Part shown: positions 26,031 to 33,997 of the stretch, one piece after another
Layout: every line of letters starts with the position of its first letter
Position numbering within the stretch: the stretch's first letter is position 1
From: Paenibacillus sp. FSL R5-0341
GTDB taxonomy: Bacteria; Bacillota; Bacilli; Paenibacillales; Paenibacillaceae
Length of the DNA stretch: 64,000 bases
Assembly (NCBI RefSeq): GCF_037975235.1
Contig: NZ_CP150241.1
Coordinates: 2,170,001 to 2,234,000, forward strand
Direction: 5' to 3'
The notes under the pieces: generated by a model
The model's database searches: none
Seen by the model: only the letters and a program-made list of their open reading frames with translations
What the model was told of the DNA's origin: nothing
Translations under genes and position numbers: made by a program

Positions 26031-27086
26031 TTATGTATTGTTGCGTCCACGAAAGGTGCCCCAGCGGTTCAGCACCAATTTGGCAGCCCAGATTAGTGCC
26101 ATACTTCCGAAGATGGGGTACAGGATGGATAGCAGAGAACTGAATCCAAACTGGCTGAGTGAGTAACACAGCAGCATAATGGTTAATGTAATGAAACGGG
26201 GATGCACGCGTATATGTTGTCTGAGTTGCAAGGTCATTCCGTAGATATCAGCTACAAAAGTACTGAATATTTCCATGAAAATAAGAGATACATATACGGA
26301 TTGCACTGCCCATCCAAGTTGAAAAGCAATGCTACCCATCGGGATCTCGAATTGGATGATGCCGGGCATCTGTGCTGACATGGCAAAGTGAGCTGCCATC
26401 AGCATGAAGCCTACGCCAATGCCTCCCAGTACGCCGCCCCACTTCAACACACTCCGACTGCGGATTTGGTTACCCACAGGCACAAGGACGGCTTGAGCCA
26501 ACACCAGATTGAACGAAGTGTACAGAAGTGGAGACAGCCACACCTGAAAGGGGTTTGAGTCTGTCGTCAGTGTGATGAATCGGGAGGCACCTGGATGATG
26601 AATGGTGCTGGTAATCATGAGCAGGGATAACAGGAGCATCATGGGAACGACGATGCTATTCATTTGAAGGATGGCCTGAATGCCCCGACCAAGAAGCAGA
26701 TAAGTCCCTACAAGTGTGACAATCAGACCCGTCTGATAATGTAAACCCAGATGTTCGACAAAAACGGAACCTGCTCCTGCAAGCATGACACTGTTCACGC
26801 CAATGAGAATGAGAAGGGTCACCCAGGTAATCCATTTGCCTGCCTTGTGGCCGAATAAATGTTTGTTCAGATCCTCATAAGAGCGGGAACCGGTATCGTG
26901 AGCAATGAGCATCATTTTGGTACCTAACCAGACAAAGAGCATGGTGGATAAGCCTATGGTGATGGTGGCCCATTTGCCATACTGGGTAAAAAACTGCAGG
27001 ATTTCCTGCCCTGTGGCGAAGCCGGCTCCGACAACCGTTCCGATGTATGTAAATGCGATCTGCAGCACCCGAAATGCCTGTTTCAT
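26031..27086 (-). CDS. YkvI-family membrane protein (APC-type transporter fold)
   Basis: A 351-residue integral membrane protein with about ten transmembrane helices. The first helix reads YIGTVVGAGFATGQEILQFF, the GxGFxxGxE signature of the YkvI family and related amino-acid transporter folds. Transport substrate is unknown. The start ATG 27086 follows GAGAGGGGAAAGAC. It is divergent from xpt. Confidence 0.82.
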   Translation of the reverse strand: MKQAFRVLQIAFTYIGTVVGAGFATGQEILQFFTQYGKWATITIGLSTMLFVWLGTKMMLIAHDTGSRSYEDLNKHLFGHKAGKWITWVTLLILIGVNSVMLAGAGSVFVEHLGLHYQTGLIVTLVGTYLLLGRGIQAILQMNSIVVPMMLLLSLLMITSTIHHPGASRFITLTTDSNPFQVWLSPLLYTSFNLVLAQAVLVPVGNQIRSRSVLKWGGVLGGIGVGFMLMAAHFAMSAQMPGIIQFEIPMGSIAFQLGWAVQSVYVSLIFMEIFSTFVADIYGMTLQLRQHIRVHPRFITLTIMLLCYSLSQFGFSSLLSILYPIFGSMALIWAAKLVLNRWGTFRGRNNT

Positions 27087-27228
27087 GTCTTTCCCCTCTC
27101 AGGCCCCTGTATAGTTTGGACATGCGGGTACCATGGTACAAGGTATGCTTGACCCACGAAAGACATGACAATCGATAGCAAGCTCTGGCTTGAAATGCAG
27201 CTTAAGGACAGCCCTCGGGCAATTTCGC

Positions 27229-27256
27229 TTGAACTTATAGACAGATATATGATACT
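27229..27256 (+). promoter_or_regulatory. Predicted promoter of xpt
   Basis: TTGAAC at 27229-27234 and GATACT at 27251-27256 (preceded by a TG) with a 16-base spacer. The resulting leader is only about 28 nt, too short for a purine riboswitch. Confidence 0.5.
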
Positions 27257-27290
27257 TTTACCTCATAGGATAGGCTTGGGAGGTCAAATC

Positions 27291-27872
27291 ATGGAAGTAT
27301 TGAAACAACGAATTTTACAAGAAGGTGTTGTCATCTCGGATCAGGTATTGAAGCTGGATGGTCTATTGAACCACCAGATTGATCCTGCATTAACGATGGA
27401 GATGGGACGGGAGTTTGCTGCCCGGTTTCGTGAAAGTGGAGTAACTCGGGTCATTACGGTAGAATCCTCAGGCATTCCGGTTGCTTTTGCCGCAGCTCAT
27501 GAACTTGGGGTACCGCTAGTATTCGCCCGTCGCAAAAAAACGCTTCTGGCTGATCCTGATGCCTACTGTGAACGTGTACCGTCCTTTACCAAAGGAATTG
27601 TAACAGACATTATGGTATCCCGCGAGTTCATTCATGAGAATGACCGTATTCTGTTCATTGATGATATCATCGCCAATGGGGATGCTGCTCGTGGAGTCAT
27701 CAAAATTATTGAGCGTTCCGGTGCGGAACTCGTCGGATTCGGCGTTGTGGTCGAGAAAAGTTTTCAGGCAGGGGCACGCACGATTCGTGAACAGGGTATT
27801 CCGGTGGAAGCCTTGGTACGTATTCGTTCTCTGAACGATGGAACGGTACAATTTGACGATAACGAAATGTGA
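27291..27872 (+). CDS. xpt: Xanthine phosphoribosyltransferase
   Basis: Converts xanthine and PRPP to XMP in purine salvage. The 193-residue protein starts MEVLKQRILQEGVVISDQVL, as in the family. The PRPP-binding loop is LFIDDIIANGDAA and the base-recognition segment is RKKTLLADPDAY. The start ATG 27291 is eight bases after GGGAGG; the 42-codon upstream extension overlaps the promoter and is rejected. In Bacillus, xpt is controlled by a guanine riboswitch and followed by pbuX; neither is present here. Confidence 0.93.
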   Translation: MEVLKQRILQEGVVISDQVLKLDGLLNHQIDPALTMEMGREFAARFRESGVTRVITVESSGIPVAFAAAHELGVPLVFARRKKTLLADPDAYCERVPSFTKGIVTDIMVSREFIHENDRILFIDDIIANGDAARGVIKIIERSGAELVGFGVVVEKSFQAGARTIREQGIPVEALVRIRSLNDGTVQFDDNEM

Positions 27873-27969
27873 CATTTTAAAGGAATAGGGCCTATTTTTT
27901 GAACTATGCCTTTGCATGACCGCAGATTTCATTTATAATGGGGTTATGTTAGGGAGAGGAGGCAACACC

Positions 27970-28299
27970 ATGGGGAACCAACCGGCAACAGAACAATTTT
28001 TTATTGATAAGCTGGCGGAATCGAAAGTTCATTTTGAACGTGCCCTGGATTGTAAACATACGGAATTCGATGACCTTTATCCCTATATGATTGAACATCC
28101 TCAATTTTTCTGGTACAAACGCTATGTTGCCTGGTCAGAATTACTGACGATTGTAGGCTTGTGCGAAGAGTTGTCCTTCTCTTGGAAAGAACAATTTACA
28201 CCGCATCAAGTGGAGTACCTTGAAGAACGTGTGATGTCCGCCAAAGTGCTTGATTTTTGGTTCGAGAAGAACGACAGCAAAGAGCACGCGCAGCGGTAA
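27970..28299 (+). CDS. Conserved-looking hypothetical protein, 109 residues
   Basis: A small soluble, mainly helical protein with many aromatic residues (FFWYKRYVAWSELLTI; LDFWFEKND). I do not recognise the family. The start ATG 27970 follows AGGAGG by eight bases. It lies 97 bp after xpt and ends before a strong terminator, so it may share the xpt transcript. Codon use matches its neighbours. Confidence 0.6.
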   Translation: MGNQPATEQFFIDKLAESKVHFERALDCKHTEFDDLYPYMIEHPQFFWYKRYVAWSELLTIVGLCEELSFSWKEQFTPHQVEYLEERVMSAKVLDFWFEKNDSKEHAQR

Positions 28300-28351
28300 C
28301 TTTCAGTCGGGACATAATTTCGAATGACATGACAGTCCAATACAGTCACGT

Positions 28352-28387
28352 GAGACCTAAATGACATTTCATTTAGGTCTCTTTTTG
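28352..28387 (+). terminator. Terminator after the 109-residue hypothetical gene
   Basis: GAGACCTAAATGA and TTCATTTAGGTCTC form a long stem with a three-base loop, followed by TTTTT. Confidence 0.85.
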
Positions 28388-28418
28388 TAAATAAATTTGG
28401 AATATAGGAGCCAAGAAC

Positions 28419-28637
28419 ATGATCAGTGATACAGAATTGGACGCCCTGCGTCTGTCAGGTGAGAAAGTAAGAGTAGTACGGGACGAGCTGGAGTCAAACG
28501 ATGTAACCGGGATTGTCGTTGCCTGGGATGGCGAGCAGGTATTGATCCGGCGGCAAAATAGACGTGTCGTCAAGCTAGATCGCAGTTACCGATATCAGCT
28601 GTTCAGCGAACCGCGCCAGAGTCCACTTGGTGAGTAG
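28419..28637 (+). CDS. Small hypothetical protein with SH3-like strand pattern, 72 residues
   Basis: A 72-residue basic protein whose middle (GIVVAWDGEQVLIRRQNRRVVKL, shown here as GIVVAWDGEQVLIR and RVVKL) reads as alternating strands, the pattern of a small beta-barrel such as KOW or SH3-like folds. The family is not recognised. The start ATG 28419 lies about eight bases after AGGAG. It follows a terminator and stands alone. Confidence 0.55.
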   Translation: MISDTELDALRLSGEKVRVVRDELESNDVTGIVVAWDGEQVLIRRQNRRVVKLDRSYRYQLFSEPRQSPLGE

Positions 28638-28782
28638 CAATCGCTTATGATTGTGGCAAAGCCATGAGCATTTATATGTTTGGAATTACCATGATTTCTT
28701 GGCATAATTGGCTCACTCGGGAGAGAAAATAGGTACAGTGGAAACGATCTGTAACTATAGCTGAGAGGGTGTGCTACAAGAC

Positions 28783-29112
28783 ATGACATTGATGAATGAT
28801 AAAGTTCATGCCTACAAGGATCAGATTGGAGCATTAAGCGATGTGCTGCCAGGAGTGGTGAAGTCGTATCATGAGTTTACTGGAGAATGCTTTCAGCCTG
28901 GCGTGATTGATGCGAAGACAAAACAGCTAATTGCCCTCGGAATAGGACTGTTCGCCAACAATGAGGTATGTACCTTTTACCATGTAGAAGAAGCTCGTGC
29001 CAAGGGTGCAACTGATCAGGAGATCATGGAGACCGTTGCCGTTGCCGGAGCTGTAGGAGGCGGACATGCCCTGTCTCAGGGTGCGATGCGAGTGCAGAAG
29101 GCGTTGCATTAA
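28783..29112 (+). CDS. Carboxymuconolactone decarboxylase/AhpD-like protein
   Basis: A 109-residue protein of the CMD/AhpD fold: DAKTKQLIALGIGLF, then NNEVCTFYHVEEARAKGAT, then AVAGAVGGGHAL. In AhpD the motif is C-x2-C-x3-H; here Asn60 replaces the first Cys while Cys63 and His67 remain. A CxxC disulfide is therefore impossible and peroxidase-coupled activity of the AhpD type is doubtful. The start is uncertain: ATG 28783 has GAGAGGG 13 bases upstream; ATG 28792 or GTG 28771 are alternatives. Confidence 0.8.
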   Translation: MTLMNDKVHAYKDQIGALSDVLPGVVKSYHEFTGECFQPGVIDAKTKQLIALGIGLFANNEVCTFYHVEEARAKGATDQEIMETVAVAGAVGGGHALSQGAMRVQKALH

Positions 29113-29131
29113 ACTTAGGAAATATATGAAA

Positions 29132-29184
29132 AAATAAAACATGGTCATACCCTGTTAGCACAGGAGTATGACCATGTTTTATTT
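29132..29184. terminator. Long bidirectional terminator
   Basis: A near-perfect inverted repeat: AAATAAAACATGGTCATAC at the left, its complement GTATGACCATGTTTTATTT at the right, about 15 bases of loop. A and T runs on both sides serve the convergent CMD and lipoprotein genes. Confidence 0.85.
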
Positions 29185-29869
29185 AAAGTTCATCTTTACT
29201 TGTTTTACTGTTAAGTGTTTTATTGTATTTGTCTACGTCAGCAAATTTTTCCATTACGGAATAGCGTGCCTTATAATTTATTACTGACGATTTAGTCCGA
29301 TATTCAATGGTGGATCGGTCACTGGTCCACTTATAAATAAAAGCGTTATTATAGCTTTCGAGCTCTGGTTTACCATATTTGTTCGTAAGCTCTTCCAAAA
29401 TTTCATCAGATTCCGGATTAGTTAGAGTACCAAAATCGTAACTTGCTTCAATCAGTAAGTAATCGTCCAAAGGATATTCATATGCTTGCTTCATCATGTC
29501 CTCTAATTGCTTATCCAATGTCTTTCGTATCTCGTCTTTTCTTGCGTCCGTCGTATTTTCGTTATCAAGTTCCTCACGCAATTGGTTGTTATCTTCTATT
29601 TTTTCTGATATTCCTTCATTAGTAAAGGAGTATTCTGCGTCTGCAGTCTTACCCAGAACCACCACATCGGAATAATTAATACTTTTTTCATGATCATTAT
29701 GTACTTTTTCTTCATAGTTTGTGTTTTCGTTTTTTTCTTCAGATGAAATGACCTTTTTTATTTTACTCCCCCAAGATACTTCTCTGAAATCTTTAACTGT
29801 TTCACTACTGCATCCTAAACTACCTATTACTAAAATAACAAAACTTAAAACAAACAATAACTTTTTCAA
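29183..29869 (-). CDS. AT-rich lipoprotein of unknown function
   Basis: A 228-residue lipoprotein: signal peptide with lipobox GSLGC, lipidated at Cys20. After it, DFREVSWGSKIKKVISSE resembles the F-R-x-x-x-W-G start of uncharacterised exported proteins; the C-terminal part has ELTNKYGKPELE, another feature of that group. The middle is rich in Lys, Glu, Asn and Asp. The gene is clearly lower in GC than neighbouring genes, with A/T-ending codons, which hints at horizontal acquisition. The start ATG 29869 has AGGAGAAC just upstream. Function unknown. Confidence 0.7.
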   Translation of the reverse strand: MKKLLFVLSFVILVIGSLGCSSETVKDFREVSWGSKIKKVISSEEKNENTNYEEKVHNDHEKSINYSDVVVLGKTADAEYSFTNEGISEKIEDNNQLREELDNENTTDARKDEIRKTLDKQLEDMMKQAYEYPLDDYLLIEASYDFGTLTNPESDEILEELTNKYGKPELESYNNAFIYKWTSDRSTIEYRTKSSVINYKARYSVMEKFADVDKYNKTLNSKTSKDEL

Positions 29870-29946
29870 TTGTTCTCCTCACTCCTTTGATTTCCTAAAA
29901 CATTTTACAATGTTTAAGAAATCAGTTGAAGACAAAAAATGGTTAC

Positions 29947-29982
29947 AAAAAAGGCATCAGGTTATATACCGATGCCTTTTTG
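29947..29982. terminator. Terminator of the NlpC/P60 gene
   Basis: AAAAAGGCATC and GATGCCTTTTT pair around an AT-rich loop. It lies just downstream of the minus-strand NlpC/P60 gene and has A/T runs both ways. Confidence 0.75.
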
Positions 29983-29990
29983 TGTATGAA

Positions 29991-30455
29991 TTACATTTTG
30001 CCCAACATTTTATCGTACATAAATTGTCCAGTTACCCGACGTGCTGTCACATAACGATCATTGAAGTATGGATTCGATAACTTCGTAATACTTACACCTT
30101 TACTACTGGAGGCATGTGCAAATTGTCCGCCGCCAATATATACACCTGTATGTGAAATGCCTTTGCCCATCGTATTGAAGAACACCAGATCACCTGTGCG
30201 AATGTTACTTTTGGATACCGGAGTACCTGCTTTGGCTTGCTGCTGCGAAGTACGTGGCAATTCAATGCTGTATTTGTTGAAAAGATATCTCATAAACCCG
30301 GAACAGTCGAAGCCGGCCAAAGTCGTGCCACCCCACTTGTAAGGTATACCTGTCATGTTGTTCACTACGGAGTTGATACTGCTTGCCTCTGTGCTTGTTG
30401 CCCCGGATGTAAATAGTACAGCTGCTCCAAAAATGGAGATTATCAGTTTTTTCAA
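29991..30455 (-). CDS. Secreted NlpC/P60 endopeptidase
   Basis: A 154-residue peptidoglycan D,L-endopeptidase. Signal peptide residues 1-26; catalytic Cys51 in FDCSGFMRYLF, His102 in ISHTGVYIG and His114 in FAHASS. It has no extra binding domain, so it is a minimal form. Start: TTG 30455 gives MKKLIISIFGAA, a normal signal peptide, 10 bases after GGGAG; TTG 30461 is four bases away and possible. Expression is predicted to be controlled by the upstream c-di-AMP riboswitch, as for many Firmicute wall hydrolases. Confidence 0.9.
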   Translation of the reverse strand: MKKLIISIFGAAVLFTSGATSTEASSINSVVNNMTGIPYKWGGTTLAGFDCSGFMRYLFNKYSIELPRTSQQQAKAGTPVSKSNIRTGDLVFFNTMGKGISHTGVYIGGGQFAHASSSKGVSITKLSNPYFNDRYVTARRVTGQFMYDKMLGKM

Positions 30456-30468
30456 AATCAATGTTCTC

Positions 30469-30590
30469 CCTTCGATGCCTACGGAGTTAGCTAAGGGTTC
30501 GGTAGAAGGTTCCCTATATTTCCTATGTATAAGAATAATTCACCCAAAATGGTTCCCCCGTTTTCAAACATGAAACTCGGCAATGAATAA
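30469..30590 (-). promoter_or_regulatory. c-di-AMP riboswitch (ydaO/yuaA motif)
   Basis: On the minus strand, in order: GCCGAG at about 30584-30579, GGGGGAACC at 30559-30551, GGGTGAAT at 30545-30538, AGGGAACCTTCTACCGAACC across about 30515-30497, TTAGCTAAC ending at 30486, and GTAGGC near 30483-30478. These are the conserved blocks of the ydaO-yuaA class (Rfam RF00379), in the right order and directly upstream of an NlpC/P60 gene, the classic target. c-di-AMP binding turns such genes off. Recognition is by eye. Confidence 0.9.
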
Positions 30591-30853
30591 TTAAGTTTTT
30601 GTAACTATTTGAAACTATATTGCATAAATGCGTAATTGTCAAACCCATTTAAACCCCTTCGTAATACCTCAATGTTAGCGGAATTAAGGTTTTTATATGA
30701 AAGAAGGGATCAAGTCTGGGTATCATTCATGACAAAAACGTCATTATTGATTCGCTTAAGACGATTTTGGATAAATAAATAGGTTTGTCATGAGTTAAAA
30801 GAACTATTCCGTAATGTTCAATTAAAGAGATTATATTCATTAAGTTGCATATA

Positions 30854-30882
30854 TTGACAAAAATCGATTTATTGCATATTAT
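30854..30882 (+). promoter_or_regulatory. Promoter of the pectate lyase gene
   Basis: Perfect TTGACA at 30854-30859, 17-base spacer, TATTAT at 30877-30882. An inverted repeat ATCCAAT...ATTGGAT lies at the predicted start (30889-30908), a possible operator or leader hairpin. The leader is about 130 nt. Confidence 0.8.
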
Positions 30883-31019
30883 CTTCTTATCCAATCCACA
30901 TATTGGATGAAAATTGATTTTATTGTGTTATAAATTCAAATAAAGGAGGTTAAGGGACTAGTTTTATAAGTAAGGTAGAAGTGGGAGATTTATAAAAACA
31001 AAATAGGAGAGTGTTATCT

Positions 31020-31973
31020 TTGAAAGCAAAAAAAATAGTTACTTTTATTCTGGCATGTACGATGGTCTTCTCAGCAGTTGGAATGGCGGTTCTTCCTGTA
31101 ACAACGGTATCAGCTGCTGATGCTTCAGGCACAACAGCAAGTATATCTGATATTCTGAAGAACCAGCTGCCAGATGGAGGTTGGAGAAAAGACTACAAAC
31201 AAACAAGTGGAGAATGGGCGAAGTCCACCATCGACAACAAGGCTACATACTCAGAAATTAGAAGATTGGCGAAGGAATTCAAAAAGACCAATGATCCGCG
31301 ATACTCCACAGCTGCAATCAAAGGAATTAACTTTTTGATCAACATGCAGTATTCAAACGGCGGATGGCCACAAGTCTATCAAAGCTCGGGATATCACAAA
31401 CACATCACTTACAATGATGATGCAATGATTAATGTAATGATCATGCTGGATGAAGTAGCAACGCGCAAAGGTGACTTCTCGTTTATCGACAGCACACTTG
31501 CTAACCGCAGTAAAAATTCAGTTGCCAAAGGTGTAGATGCGATTCTGAATACACAGGTCGTTTCAGGCGGTAAGCTGACAGCATGGGGACAACAACATGA
31601 TTCCAGTTCCCTTAAACCGGCAAGCGCAAGAATCTATGAAGTACCATCACTGACGGCTGGAGAGAGTGTAACGATTGTTAAATTCCTGAAAACCAGACCT
31701 GCTAACGCTAAAATTACAGCATCCATTAAAGGAGCTGAAGCTTGGTTTAACAAAGTCAAAATTACGGGCTACAAGTATGAAAGAGCGAACGGAGACAGCA
31801 AAATTATTGCTGATTCCAAAGCTGCACCGATCTGGGCTCGCTTCTATGAAGTGGGGACAGATAAACCGATCTTTATTGGTCGTGACGGGGTAGTTAAATA
31901 TAAACTAAGTGATATTGATAAAGAAAGAAGAGGCGGTTACGCATGGTATGGCAACTGGCCTTCCAAGCTGTAA
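31020..31973 (+). CDS. Secreted pectate lyase, PL10 family
   Basis: Cleaves polygalacturonate by beta-elimination outside the cell. The 317-residue protein has a signal peptide (residues 1-32, ending VSA-AD) and a PL10 catalytic domain: NGGWPQVYQ, YNDDAMINVM (calcium/substrate acidic residues), TAWGQQHD, and the C-terminal DKERRGGYAWYGNWP. There is no appended carbohydrate-binding module. The start is TTG 31020, nine bases after AGGAGA; GTG 31011 abuts that site. The strong promoter and long leader with an inverted repeat suggest regulated high expression. Confidence 0.92.
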   Translation: MKAKKIVTFILACTMVFSAVGMAVLPVTTVSAADASGTTASISDILKNQLPDGGWRKDYKQTSGEWAKSTIDNKATYSEIRRLAKEFKKTNDPRYSTAAIKGINFLINMQYSNGGWPQVYQSSGYHKHITYNDDAMINVMIMLDEVATRKGDFSFIDSTLANRSKNSVAKGVDAILNTQVVSGGKLTAWGQQHDSSSLKPASARIYEVPSLTAGESVTIVKFLKTRPANAKITASIKGAEAWFNKVKITGYKYERANGDSKIIADSKAAPIWARFYEVGTDKPIFIGRDGVVKYKLSDIDKERRGGYAWYGNWPSKL

Positions 31974-32023
31974 CTCGTAACATGCCTAAGGTTTCACAAA
32001 GTTAATCCCTAGTAACGATAAGT

Positions 32024-32070
32024 AAAGCCCGAATCAGACATGGACGTCTGGCTCGGGCTTTATTGTTATT
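32024..32070 (+). terminator. Terminator of the pectate lyase gene
   Basis: AAAGCCCGA..CAGAC pairs with GTCTG..TCGGGCTTT, followed by a T-rich tail. Confidence 0.8.
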
Positions 32071-32080
32071 ATTTTCAGTG

Positions 32081-32109
32081 TTGACATGATAAATTGTACA
32101 TGATATATT
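32081..32109 (+). promoter_or_regulatory. Promoter of tRNA-Leu
   Basis: Perfect TTGACA at 32081-32086, 17-base spacer, TATATT at 32104-32109. Confidence 0.8.
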
Positions 32110-32149
32110 ATTTCTTGTCGCCAAGATATATCACGAAGATATACAATAT

Positions 32150-32234
<85 letters not shown>

Positions 32235-32245
32235 TCATAAGAATG

Positions 32246-32290
32246 AAAAAAGGTTTCTTGTAAGGCTAACGCCTTCGGGGAACCTTTTTG
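32246..32290 (+). terminator. Terminator of tRNA-Leu
   Basis: AAAAAGGTT...AACCTTTTT with an inner AAGGC-TAAC-GCCTT hairpin; symmetric enough to act for the convergent xylanase gene as well. Confidence 0.75.
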
Positions 32291-32317
32291 TTTTGTACCA
32301 TAAAATCGTCTAATAGG

Positions 32318-33997
32318 TTACTGAGCGGACACGTGGATACTATCGATATTCGGACCTTCAGTACCGGTCGTTACAACTTTAATGGTATTGCTTCCCGAGT
32401 TCATGGGTACTTGAATTGTTTTTTCACCCCAGGTAGACCAGCTTCCCGTTGCAGTAAATGGGGTATTGCTGATCACTTTGGTCCCATTCACGAATACATC
32501 AAGGTTACGGGTGCCACTTTCCAACGCATAACGAAACTTTATGTTCTTGGTGCCGCTTATCGTATTGTTGATGTTATTCCATTGAATGCCTGAGTTCGTC
32601 AACGCATTGAAATTAACATACCCTGAGCCTGTGTATCCAGGATAGATCGTCTCAATTGCAGCATCGGAGAGAGTTGTTCCTGTCTCCGCTTCATACGTAG
32701 TGCCATTCCCCGTATTACCCCCACCGCTGCTCGTAATATTAGCTACAAACGTAGTTACACTTTGAGCAGGGAGTTGAGCAGTAAAGGTTGCATTGGACAC
32801 CGTAATTGGTGCTCCGCTTGCCAGATTGCGACTGCTATCGGTTACCCATGAGGATACCGTGGAAGCATTGCCATTTTGCAAAACAAATTTCTGACTCGTT
32901 GCAGAAGTGCTTCTGTTGATTGCCACAATAACAACCTTGTTATCCCCTTTGTAGGCAGAAACGAATGTGTTCGTATCCGGGTTCTTGGTTGCATCTACTC
33001 TAAGATAGCCTGGACGTACAAATTTGGAGAAGTGAGCCATATTATAACCGCGTTTACTAATCGTTCCGTCCTCTTTCATCGGACCATACTGTCTGCGGAT
33101 GTACCACCATACATAAGCTTGGAAATCACCTTCGACCATAGCGCTGTGCATGTGATAGGACACGTCAAGCGCTTCAGGCCAGCGGTCCGCGGAGTTGCTA
33201 TCGCTATTCGGATAATAGACTTCAGTCATCCATAGTTCTTTACCGGCTCCTTTTTGCTTGAAGAGTGGATATGCGAAATCTTTGATCTGGGTTCCGTACG
33301 TGTGTGCCCCCAGAATGTCCATATTAGCGAGCGCCTGCGGGTCATTCAGAATCGGATCAGATATGTTTTTGAGATACTGGAAGGACTCGGGTGCCATCAC
33401 TTTTGTACCTTGAATGGAGCCTGCATTCTCTTTCATAAAACGAAGGATTTCCTGAGGTGTCCACCAAGTCCAGTCATGTGCATAATCCGGCTCATTTTGT
33501 ACCGAAATGGCATACAGGTCCACGCCGTTATTTTTCATGTAGGTTACAAAGTCATTAAGATGCTGTGCATATGCAGTATACTTGTCGTACTTTAGGCGTT
33601 TGGCATTGGTATCTCCATTGCGGTTAAAGGTTTCAACCATGTCGCTCGGAGGATTCCATGGGGATGCAAATACGATAGCACCCTTTTCAATAGCACGTTT
33701 GGCTGTGGCGACTTCACGAGACCAGTTATTTCGGTCTGGATCGACGTAGATTCTGAGTACAGAAAAGCCTAACTGGTTCTGATCATTGCCAAAAGCAGTT
33801 TCTCGTTGCGCGGCAGTCAAGTCACCGATCCATGACGGATGGTTGATACCACCAAAACCGCGAATGAGTTGTTTTTCAGAAGATAAATTAATGGTGGCAT
33901 CACTTGCTGCCGAAACTTGTGTAGGACTAAGCATGAGGGGCAGAGCTGTTAAGCAGGCCAATAAAACGTTAATCGTCTTTTTTAATTTGAATTTCAC
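32318..33997 (-). CDS. xynC: GH30 glucuronoxylanase with C-terminal carbohydrate-binding module
   Basis: A secreted 559-residue endoxylanase that cuts next to methylglucuronic-acid branches. Signal peptide 1-30 (VSA-AS); GH30 barrel and beta domain 34-420 with acid/base Glu169 in SVQNEPDY and nucleophile Glu259 in WMTEVYYP; the YIRRQYGPM segment carries the Arg that recognises glucuronic acid in subfamily 8. After a short G/S/N linker, residues 433-559 form a CBM6/CBM35-like module. The start is GTG 33997, nine bases after AGGAGG; ATG 34006 abuts that site. A near-perfect cre lies 60 bp upstream. Confidence 0.94.
   Translation of the reverse strand: MKFKLKKTINVLLACLTALPLMLSPTQVSAASDATINLSSEKQLIRGFGGINHPSWIGDLTAAQRETAFGNDQNQLGFSVLRIYVDPDRNNWSREVATAKRAIEKGAIVFASPWNPPSDMVETFNRNGDTNAKRLKYDKYTAYAQHLNDFVTYMKNNGVDLYAISVQNEPDYAHDWTWWTPQEILRFMKENAGSIQGTKVMAPESFQYLKNISDPILNDPQALANMDILGAHTYGTQIKDFAYPLFKQKGAGKELWMTEVYYPNSDSNSADRWPEALDVSYHMHSAMVEGDFQAYVWWYIRRQYGPMKEDGTISKRGYNMAHFSKFVRPGYLRVDATKNPDTNTFVSAYKGDNKVVIVAINRSTSATSQKFVLQNGNASTVSSWVTDSSRNLASGAPITVSNATFTAQLPAQSVTTFVANITSSGGGNTGNGTTYEAETGTTLSDAAIETIYPGYTGSGYVNFNALTNSGIQWNNINNTISGTKNIKFRYALESGTRNLDVFVNGTKVISNTPFTATGSWSTWGEKTIQVPMNSGSNTIKVVTTGTEGPNIDSIHVSAQ

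Noticed and set aside
27165..27290. 42-codon N-terminal extension of xpt
   Set aside because: It crosses the predicted promoter and lacks a ribosome binding site; the family start MEVLKQRI follows GGGAGG at 27291.
32288..33595. Plus-strand reading frames across the xylanase gene
   Set aside because: They are antisense shadows of a clear GH30 gene with catalytic residues on the minus strand.
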